Below, piece after piece: positions 31,031 to 36,988 of a stretch of DNA of 36,988 nt. Below the pieces are notes generated by a model, which was not told where the DNA came from, made no database searches, and saw only the letters and a list, made by a program, of their open reading frames with translations. Source of the stretch: UBA6814 sp040753075 (lineage in GTDB: Bacteria > Desulfobacterota > Desulfovibrionia > Desulfovibrionales > Desulfovibrionaceae); NCBI GenBank assembly GCA_040753075.1, contig JBFMHA010000030.1, positions 1 to 36,988 of the forward strand, given 5' to 3'. Each line of letters starts with the position of its first letter. Position 1 is the first letter of the stretch. Made by a program: the position numbers and the translations under genes.

Positions 31031-32521
31031 TCAGTCCCTCCCGTAGAGCCGGGTCATGTCCCGCAGCCCGTCCCAGTCCAGGGCCGCGAGCTGGGCCGGG
31101 GTCAGGCGCCAGCCCCAGTTGCCTTTCAGGTTCCCCGGCCGGTTCATGCGCGCCTCGGCGCCCAGGCCCAGGAGGTCCTGCACCGGGGCCACGGCCAGGT
31201 CCGCGGGCGAGGCCCAGGCCAGCCGCACCAGCTCCCGGGCCGCCTCATGGTCCGCCACCTTCTTGCCCAGATACGCCTGCAGCCGCGCCCGGTCCTCCTC
31301 CGTCGCCTCCTCCCGCCACCAGCCGGCCGCGGGCAGGTTGTCGTGGGTGCCGGTGTAGGCCACGGCGTGGCGCTCCATGTTGTGCGGGGCGTAGGGGTTG
31401 GCGGGCATGTCCGCGCCGAAGGCGAAGAGCAGTATCTTCATGCCGGGCAGGCCGAAGCGGGCCATGAGTTCGCGCACGTCCGGGGTGATGACCCCCAGGT
31501 CCTCGGCCACCAGGGGCAGGCAGGCGCGGCGGCGGGTGAGCGCGGTCAGCAGCGCCCCGCCCGGGGCGTCCACCCACTCCCCGTTCATGGCGGTCTGCTC
31601 GCCCGCGGGCACCTCCCAGTAGGCGGCCAGGCCGCGGAAATGGTCGATGCGCAACAGGTCGAACAGGGCGAGGTTGCGCTCCATGCGGGCCAGCCACCAG
31701 TCGAAGCCGGCTTCGGCGTGGGCCGGCCAGTCGTAGACCGGGCTGCCCCAGAGCTGGCCCGTGGCGCTGAAATAGTCCGGCGGCACTCCGGCCACTGCCG
31801 CGGGCTTGCGGTCCGGGCCGAGTTTCCAGAGTTCCGGCCGGGTCCACAGGTCCGCCGAGTCGTGGTCCACGTAGATGGGCATGTCCCCGAACAGGAGCAG
31901 CCCCAGGTCCCGGCACCGGGCGCGCAGGGCCTCCCACTGCCGGGAGAAGAGGTACTGGAGCGCGCGGGTCCGGGCCACCGGGCCGGCCAGGCGGTCGCGG
32001 GCCGCGTCCAGGGCCGCGGGGTCGCGCTCGCGCAGCTCCTCCGGCCAGTGCGCCCAGGGGGTGTCTCCGGCTTCGGCGCGCAGGGCCGCGTACAGGGCGT
32101 AGTCGTCCAGCCAGGACGCCTCGCGGCCGCAGAACCGGAGGAAGTCCAGATCGTCCGGGTCCAGGCGGGAGGCGGCCAGGTCCAGCAGGCCCGACTTGTG
32201 GGCCGTGACCCGGGCGAAGTCCGTGCAGTGCTCGGGAAAGGCCGGGGGGGAGGATATCTCCCCGGGCCGCAGCAGCCCATCCTCGGCCAGGTCCTCGGGC
32301 GAGAGGAGCAGGGGGTTGCCGGCAAAGGCCGACAGGCTGTGGTACGGGTCGTTGTGGGTGGACAGGGCCGTCGGGGTGAGGGGCAGGATCTGCCATGCCG
32401 CCTGGCCGGCCCCGGCCAGGCGGTCGGCGAAGTCCCGGGCCGGTCGGCCCAGGTCGCCGACGCCGTGGGGGGAGGGGAGGCTGGTCAGGTGCAGGAGCAG
32501 GCCACTGCAGCGTCGGTGCAT
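31031..32521 (-). CDS. malQ: 4-alpha-glucanotransferase
   Basis: A GH77 amylomaltase of 496 residues that transfers alpha-1,4-glucan segments, releasing glucose. It begins SGLLLHLTSLPSPHGVGDLG and has PLTPTALSTHNDPYHSLSAF. Catalytic motifs are intact: nucleophile Asp in LLRIDHFRG, acid/base Glu in VAEDLGVI, and the third Asp in YTGTHDN. The donor-loop motif GVPPDYFSATGQLWGSPVY is complete. AAGGAGATCTC precedes the ATG at 32521. It lies 70 bases after the treS fusion gene on the same strand, so maltose from TreS can feed MalQ. Confidence 0.95.
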   Translation of the reverse strand: MHRRCSGLLLHLTSLPSPHGVGDLGRPARDFADRLAGAGQAAWQILPLTPTALSTHNDPYHSLSAFAGNPLLLSPEDLAEDGLLRPGEISSPPAFPEHCTDFARVTAHKSGLLDLAASRLDPDDLDFLRFCGREASWLDDYALYAALRAEAGDTPWAHWPEELRERDPAALDAARDRLAGPVARTRALQYLFSRQWEALRARCRDLGLLLFGDMPIYVDHDSADLWTRPELWKLGPDRKPAAVAGVPPDYFSATGQLWGSPVYDWPAHAEAGFDWWLARMERNLALFDLLRIDHFRGLAAYWEVPAGEQTAMNGEWVDAPGGALLTALTRRRACLPLVAEDLGVITPDVRELMARFGLPGMKILLFAFGADMPANPYAPHNMERHAVAYTGTHDNLPAAGWWREEATEEDRARLQAYLGKKVADHEAARELVRLAWASPADLAVAPVQDLLGLGAEARMNRPGNLKGNWGWRLTPAQLAALDWDGLRDMTRLYGRD

Positions 32522-32591
32522 GAGATCTCCTTGTCGCGGCTGGAGAGTCGTCCGGGGGTTCCTGCGGTCCGGCCCCGCGCCCCGCTTGCGG

Positions 32592-35500
32592 TCAGTCCTT
32601 CCCCTCCTCCACGATCTCCCGGATGCCGGACAGGGGCGCCAGCAGGGATTCGGGCCGGCGGGCCAGGACCTGGCCCAGTTCGACCACGGCCCGGTCCAGG
32701 AGGAAGGCGTCCAGGAGCAGGCGCACGTCGCCCGGGTCTTCCGGGAGCAGGCCCGGGGGAAGGTTCTCCAGGTGCGCGCGCAGGAAGGCCCGGGCCGCGT
32801 GGGTCCGCCAGGAGCGGGTCCAGAGCCTGGCCAGGGCGAGGTCCTCGGGCCGGCAGATGCCGCGTTCGGTGAGGTTGTCCAGGGCCGCCTGGGCGGCGTG
32901 GTGCAGGGAGCGGACCAGGCTGGCCGCGTCGCGCAGGGGCGAGCGCTTGATGCGACGCTCGGCCAGGGGCCGGGTCGGGTCGCCCTCGAAGTCGATGAGC
33001 GCGAACTCCTGGTCCGGCAGGAGCAGGGCGTGGCCCAGGTGGAAATGGCCGTGGCAGCGGATGCGCCAGCCGGTCAGTTCGCGGTCCACCAGGGACCGGG
33101 AATAATCCTTGATGGCCGCGGCGTGGTCCAGGGCGAACAGGGCCTGGCCGCGCAGGGCCGGGTCCAGGTCGGGCAGCCGGGCCTTGAGCAGGCGCAGGGC
33201 CATGCCCGCCTGGGAGCGGAAGGCCTGGGCCATGGAGCGGCGGTAGAGCCGGGAGAAGGGCTCGGGCGCAAAGGCCGGGTCCGTGGAGTCGGCCAGGGCG
33301 GCGTGCAGTTCGGCCAGGCGTCGGCCCAGTCGCCGCATGGCCGAGATGAACCCTCCCGTGCTCTTGGCCAGGACGGCCGGCAGCGCCTCCTCCAGGTCCA
33401 GGAGGTGGCCGGCCAGGGGCGGCGGCGGGATGCGTTCGGCCATGATCTCCTCGCCCAGGGCCTGCACGGCGTCCAGGGCCAGCTCCCAGGCGCTGCCGTG
33501 GTGCTTGATGCGCTCCTGGAGCACGGCCAGGGTCATGGGCGTGCTGCGGCCGCGGCGGTACTCGATGGCCCCCAGGATGCGGGGGGTGAAGCCGGCTCCG
33601 CGTCCGGCCAGGTGGCGGCCCAGCTCCAGTTCGGGGTTGGTCTCGGGCTCCAGGCGGCGGAAGAACTTGAGCGCCAGGCTCTCGCCGAACGTCACCATGG
33701 AGTTGCTCTGGTCGCTCCGGGCCGAAGGCGAGAGCACCCCCGACCCCGCGGCCTGGACCTGGGTGCGGAACAGGGTGGTGCGCAGCCCGGTGAGGTCCCC
33801 GGCCGCGCCGCTGGCCGGTCCCTGCCGGGGAACCGCGGCCAGGAGCGCCCGGCAGAACCGCTCCGAGAACATGGCGTCGTAGAGCAGGCCGATCTCCCTC
33901 GGCTCGGTGACCCGCATCCGGGCCACCCCGGCCTGGGGGGCGTTGCGCAGGATGGCGTCGTAGTCGTCCTTGCCCGCGTAGGCCAGGGGCAGGGCGTAGG
34001 TTTCGGCCTCGGCGTCGGCGAAGAAGGCGTCGGCCAGGACCACGTGGGCGGCGAGGCCGTTGTCCGAGAGCCGCAGCACCTCGCGCACCGTGACCGACTT
34101 GAAGGCGTGTCCCCCGGGGTTGAACCAGGGGCGACCCGTCAGCCAGGCCTGCAGGGTGGCCTCCAGGTTCGGCCGCATGGTCTCGCCCAGGATGTCCTCC
34201 CAGGCGCCGGGCGTCGTGACCAGGGGCAGTTCGCGCTCGTCCCTGTCTCCCGCGGTCTCGGGCCGCTTGAGGATGAACCAGAAGAAGGTGTGGGGCCCCA
34301 TGGTCAGGCTGTAGGGGGAGGCCCCGACGGCCGGGAACTCGGTCTTGCCGAAGAGCTCCACGGGCGACGCCCCGGCGTGCTCGGCCAGGTCCAGCTCCAC
34401 GGGCTGGGAGAAGCGGGAGAGGTTGGCCACCACCAGGATGTGCTCGTCGCCGCGCCTGCGGACAAAGGCCAGGATGCGTCGGTTGTCCGGGTCCAGGAAA
34501 CGGATCTCGCCGCGGCTGAAGGCGGCGTGCCGCTTGCGCAGGGCGATGAGCCGCTTCATCCACCACAGGAGCGAGTGGGGGTTGCCCGTCTGGGCCTCCA
34601 CGTTCACCGACTGGTAGTGGTACTCGGGGTCGATGATGACCGGCAGGAACAGGCTCTGGGGGTTGGCGTCGGAGAATCCGGCGTTCTTGTCCCCGGACCA
34701 CTGCATGGGGGTGCGCACCCCGTTGCGGTCGCCCAGGTAGATGTTGTCGCCCATGCCGATCTCGTCTCCGTAGTAGAGCACCGGGGTTCCGGGCAGGGAG
34801 AAGAGCAGGGCGTTCAGGAGCTCCATGGTCCGGCGGTTGTTGCCCATGAGCGGCGCGAAGCGGCGGCGGATGCCCAGGTTGATGCGCATCTTGGGATCGT
34901 GGGCGTACTCCCGGTACATGAAGACCCGCTCCTCGTCGGTGACCATCTCCAGGGTGAGCTCATCGTGGTTGCGCAGGAACTGCGCCCACTGGCAGGTTTC
35001 GGGGATGGCCGGGGTCTGCTCCAGGATGTCCACCAGGGGGAAGCGGTCCTCCATGCGCAGGGACATGAACAGCCGGGGCATGGTGGGGAAGTGGAAGGCC
35101 ATGTGGCACATGTCGCCCGCGCCGAAATAGGCCGCGGTGTCCTCGGGCCACTGGTTGGCCTCGGCCAGGAGCATCTTGTCCGCGTGCCGGGCCTCGATAT
35201 GGGCGCGCAGTTCGCGCAGGAAGTCCAGGGTCTGGGGCAGGTTCTCGCAGTTGGTGCCCTCCTCCTCGAACAGGTAGGGCACCGCGTCCAGGCGCATGCC
35301 GTCCACGCCCATCTCGAACCAGTAGTCCAGGACCTTGAACATGGCCTCCCGGACCCGGGGGTTCTCGTAGTTCAGGTCCGGCTGGTGGGAGTAGAAGCGG
35401 TGCCAGTAGTAGGCCTGGGCCACCGGGTCCCAGGCCCAGTTGGAGGATTCGAAGTCCTTGAAGATGATGCGGGCCTCGGCGTAGCGGTCCGGGGTGTCGC

Positions 35501-35915
35501 TCCACACGTAGAAGTCGCGGTGGACGCTGCCCGGCTTGGCGCGGCGGGCGCGCTGGAACCAGTGGTGGGCGTCGGAGGTGTGGTTGAGCACCAGCTCGGT
35601 GATGACCCGGATGCCCCGGGCGTGGGCCGCGCGCAGGAACTTCCTGAAGTCGGCCAGGGCGCCGTAGGCCGGGTGCACGCCCAGGTAGTCCGCGGTGTCG
35701 TAGCCGTCGTCGCGCAGGGGCGAGGGGAAGAAGGGCAGGAGCCACAGCGCGGTGACGCCCAGGTCCTTGAGGTAGTCCAGCTTGGAGGTGAGGCCCGGGA
35801 AGTCGCCTATGCCGTCGCCGTCGGAATCGCAGAAGGCCCGGACGTGGACCTCGTAGACGAGGGCGTCCTTGAACCAGAGGGGATCGGAAATGAGGGTGCT
35901 CGGCGTGCGCGGCAT
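32592..35915 (-). CDS. treS: Trehalose synthase (maltose-trehalose isomerase) fused to a maltokinase-like domain
   Basis: A 1107-residue fusion. I start at the ATG at 35915 (MPRTPSTLI) after CCGGAGA; a longer frame to 35975 would overlap a promoter-like sequence. The N-terminal GH13 part (about 10-550) has the catalytic triad Asp210 (GMRLDAVPYLF), Glu252 (AEANQWPED) and Asp318 (RNHDELT), so isomerase activity is expected. The C-terminal part (about 690-1100) resembles maltokinase: an N-lobe with SNSMVTFGESLALKFFRRL and the metal motif DFEGDP. Odd: the catalytic loop, normally HGDxHLGQ, reads HGHFHLGH with His957 where the catalytic Asp is expected, and Gln changed to His. Kinase activity is therefore doubtful. 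Confidence 0.93.
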   Translation of the reverse strand: MPRTPSTLISDPLWFKDALVYEVHVRAFCDSDGDGIGDFPGLTSKLDYLKDLGVTALWLLPFFPSPLRDDGYDTADYLGVHPAYGALADFRKFLRAAHARGIRVITELVLNHTSDAHHWFQRARRAKPGSVHRDFYVWSDTPDRYAEARIIFKDFESSNWAWDPVAQAYYWHRFYSHQPDLNYENPRVREAMFKVLDYWFEMGVDGMRLDAVPYLFEEEGTNCENLPQTLDFLRELRAHIEARHADKMLLAEANQWPEDTAAYFGAGDMCHMAFHFPTMPRLFMSLRMEDRFPLVDILEQTPAIPETCQWAQFLRNHDELTLEMVTDEERVFMYREYAHDPKMRINLGIRRRFAPLMGNNRRTMELLNALLFSLPGTPVLYYGDEIGMGDNIYLGDRNGVRTPMQWSGDKNAGFSDANPQSLFLPVIIDPEYHYQSVNVEAQTGNPHSLLWWMKRLIALRKRHAAFSRGEIRFLDPDNRRILAFVRRRGDEHILVVANLSRFSQPVELDLAEHAGASPVELFGKTEFPAVGASPYSLTMGPHTFFWFILKRPETAGDRDERELPLVTTPGAWEDILGETMRPNLEATLQAWLTGRPWFNPGGHAFKSVTVREVLRLSDNGLAAHVVLADAFFADAEAETYALPLAYAGKDDYDAILRNAPQAGVARMRVTEPREIGLLYDAMFSERFCRALLAAVPRQGPASGAAGDLTGLRTTLFRTQVQAAGSGVLSPSARSDQSNSMVTFGESLALKFFRRLEPETNPELELGRHLAGRGAGFTPRILGAIEYRRGRSTPMTLAVLQERIKHHGSAWELALDAVQALGEEIMAERIPPPPLAGHLLDLEEALPAVLAKSTGGFISAMRRLGRRLAELHAALADSTDPAFAPEPFSRLYRRSMAQAFRSQAGMALRLLKARLPDLDPALRGQALFALDHAAAIKDYSRSLVDRELTGWRIRCHGHFHLGHALLLPDQEFALIDFEGDPTRPLAERRIKRSPLRDAASLVRSLHHAAQAALDNLTERGICRPEDLALARLWTRSWRTHAARAFLRAHLENLPPGLLPEDPGDVRLLLDAFLLDRAVVELGQVLARRPESLLAPLSGIREIVEEGKD

Positions 35916-35946
35916 GGGCGTCTCCGGCCCTGGGGGGGCCATGACC

Positions 35947-35975
35947 ACGATATACGCCGCGGCGGCGCAGGGCAA
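35947..35975 (-). promoter_or_regulatory. Candidate sigma-70 promoter for treS-malQ
   Basis: On the minus strand TTGCCC (35975-35970) is followed after 17 bases by TATCGT (35952-35947). A transcript would start about 25 bases before the treS ATG at 35915. Each box matches four of six consensus positions, so this is only a candidate. Confidence 0.35.
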
Positions 35976-36019
35976 GTCTTGGGCTTGGAAAAGGGGGAAT
36001 AACGAGGGGATGCGGAGGG

Positions 36020-36799
36020 TCAGGCCGCCAGGTCCAGGAGCAGGCCCTTTCCCGCCGGGACCTGGCCGCCCAGGGCCGAGCCGAGGAGGGCGTCGGCGCG
36101 GGCCGCGGCCCCGGGGCCGTACTGCCGCTCCAGCCAGCCGCGCATGTCCGCCGCGGCCCCGCGCAGGGAGGCGGCGTCCACCTTCTCGCCCAGGCTGTCC
36201 GCGAGAATCTGGCGCAGGGCGTCGGCCACGCCCTCGCCGAGCTGGTCCCCCAGGTCGGCGAGGACGCCCTGGACCTGCTTGAGGGTTCCGGACATGCCGG
36301 CGTCCAGGGCCAGGAACTTCTCGTCCAGGCCGTTGTCGAAATAGGAGTTGAGCTGGTCGTTGAGATCGCCGTTGAATCTGGACAGCACCCGGTCGCCGGC
36401 CGCGGTCCCGAAGTTGCGGTCCACGAACCGGATCGCGGCCACCAGGCCCTGGCCCAGGTTCTCCTCGGTGACCGGGCCGTCGCCCACCCGCTGGTACACC
36501 AGGCCGATGGCCGCGGTGGCGGTGGCGTCCCCGAAGTTCTCCCGCAGGTAGTCCATGGAGTCCTGGAGCGCGGCCACCAGGCCCGCGGCGTCCTCGGCCT
36601 GGCCGTCCCCGCCCGCCTGGGCCTGCTCCGAGAGCCGGCGCAGCATGTTCTGGGCAAAGGAGGCGTCCACCAGGCGTCCGCGGTCCGCGCCGCCCGCGGG
36701 TTGGGCCGCGGCGACCTGTCGGGCGCCCCGGGTCAGGTCCGCGCCGCCCCAGGCGGAGAGGCTGGCGTAGGGGGTGTTGGCGAATGGGGTGATCTGCAT
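36020..36799 (-). CDS. Uncharacterised protein behind a FliA-type promoter
   Basis: A 259-residue protein that I do not recognise. It begins MQITPFANTPYASLSAWGG and is acidic, Ala/Gly/Asp-rich, without signal peptide or membrane helix. Predicted mostly helical segments include FAQNMLRRLSEQ, DSMDYLRENFGDATATAAIG, VAAIRFVDRNFG and ILADSLGEKVD; the recurrent NFG-type turns hint at an internal repeat (about 85-150). The ATG at 36799 has GGAGA upstream. The promoter matches the flaG promoter at both boxes, so co-regulation with motility is likely. It precedes treS on the same strand but with a 104-base gap and a separate promoter-like site. Confidence 0.8.
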   Translation of the reverse strand: MQITPFANTPYASLSAWGGADLTRGARQVAAAQPAGGADRGRLVDASFAQNMLRRLSEQAQAGGDGQAEDAAGLVAALQDSMDYLRENFGDATATAAIGLVYQRVGDGPVTEENLGQGLVAAIRFVDRNFGTAAGDRVLSRFNGDLNDQLNSYFDNGLDEKFLALDAGMSGTLKQVQGVLADLGDQLGEGVADALRQILADSLGEKVDAASLRGAAADMRGWLERQYGPGAAARADALLGSALGGQVPAGKGLLLDLAA

Positions 36800-36835
36800 G
36801 GGGTGTCTCCGGGCGCGAGGCCCGCCGTGCAGATC

Positions 36836-36863
36836 GTATCGGCGAGAAGGGCGGGGAACTTTA
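36836..36863 (-). promoter_or_regulatory. FliA (sigma-28) type promoter of the unknown gene
   Basis: On the minus strand TAAAGTTC (36863-36856), then 12 bases, then GCCGATAC (36843-36836): the same boxes and spacing as before flaG. The transcript would start about 30 bases before the ATG at 36799. The -35 box touches the left end of the palindromic repeat at 36864. Confidence 0.7.
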
Positions 36864-36988
36864 GCAGGCCGTTGAAAATCCCGCGATGGCTGCGTTGCTG
36901 CGAAAAAGCCAAACCCTCACGTATGTCGAATACGCTTCGGCCTTGACGTTTTCTCGCGCCTTGCCCTCGCGGTTTTTGAACGGCCTGC
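36864..36988. repeat. 125-bp imperfect palindromic intergenic repeat (MITE/REP-like)
   Basis: Both ends read inward as GCAGGCCGTT followed by an A-rich run and CCGCGA (36864-36890 and, inverted, 36988-36963). A small CGTAT/ATACG hairpin (36920-36934) marks the exact centre, and the halves remain partly complementary along their whole length. It holds no ORF. It resembles dispersed non-autonomous palindromic elements of Deltaproteobacteria; it may continue past the window edge. Confidence 0.7.

Noticed and set aside
35916..35975. Upstream start for treS at 35975
   Set aside because: The extra residues are low-complexity, and the stretch contains a promoter-like sequence; homology starts after the ATG at 35915.
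1..36988. CRISPR array, tRNA/rRNA genes, transposase, prophage or known defence system
   Set aside because: Looked for direct-repeat arrays, cloverleaf-like sequence and the corresponding protein motifs and found none. The only mobile-element-like sequences are non-coding palindromes.

Overview
The window is very GC-rich bacterial chromosome with compact, mostly operonic genes. The gene content points to an anaerobic deltaproteobacterium of the Desulfovibrionales type. The pointers are a delta-60/choice-of-anchor-U surface protein ending in poly-Gly-Cys, a MASE3 histidine kinase, sigma-54 and FliA-type flagellar promoters, a fused ADP-forming acyl-CoA synthetase next to a DRTGG/PTA-N-like protein, a glutaredoxin/FTR pair, and an Fe-S plus FAD electron-transfer pair. 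This taxonomic call is inference from gene content; there is no rRNA in the window. I see no tRNA, rRNA, CRISPR, transposase or prophage gene.

Layout. (1) 1-2369 (-) is a large exported repeat protein whose C-terminus runs off the left edge; it is divergent from murI (2560-3387). (2) 3632-5503 is an orphan membrane histidine kinase. (3) 5573-11624 is a flagellar block: fliK-flgD-flgE (+), flaG (-) and flagellin (+). It has a good sigma-54 site and an SD-sequestering hairpin before flagellin, a FliA-type site before flaG, and strong palindromes between convergent flgE and flaG. (4) 11786-15785: rnc (-) is back to back with an ADP-forming acyl-CoA synthetase (+), followed by a P-loop/DRTGG protein. 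A bidirectional terminator ends that unit against the convergent surE-fba-gap unit (18752-15863, -). (5) 18980-22266 (+) carries a YhaM-like OB/HD protein, tmk, a family 2 glycosyltransferase and a NeuD-like acyltransferase with a long perfect-looking hairpin in its leader. (6) 22672-26619 (+) is glutaredoxin plus FTR-like protein, then a polar amino-acid ABC transporter with two permeases. (7) 28599-26664 (-) is an FAD oxidoreductase, a four-cluster ferredoxin and an MTH1187-type protein. (8) 28733-30680 (+) is a metallo-hydrolase and an MFS exporter. (9) 35915-30696 (-) is trehalose synthase/maltokinase fusion, malQ and a small protein. (10) 36799-36020 (-) is an unknown protein behind a FliA-type promoter that abuts a 125-bp palindromic intergenic repeat at the right edge.

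How parts work together. The flagellar genes supply hook-length control, hook cap, hook, filament and a filament-length/FlaG protein, with two sigma-factor classes visible. fba-gap are consecutive steps of glycolysis/gluconeogenesis, and the gap product carries residues typical of NADP-using enzymes. The treS-malQ unit links trehalose, maltose and glucan metabolism, but the maltokinase half lacks its usual catalytic Asp. The most interesting leads are the shared FliA-type promoter that ties an unknown protein to motility, the CsrA-like hairpin on flagellin, the aldehyde-oxidoreductase-like electron-transfer pair without its catalytic subunit, and the HGH substitution in the maltokinase.
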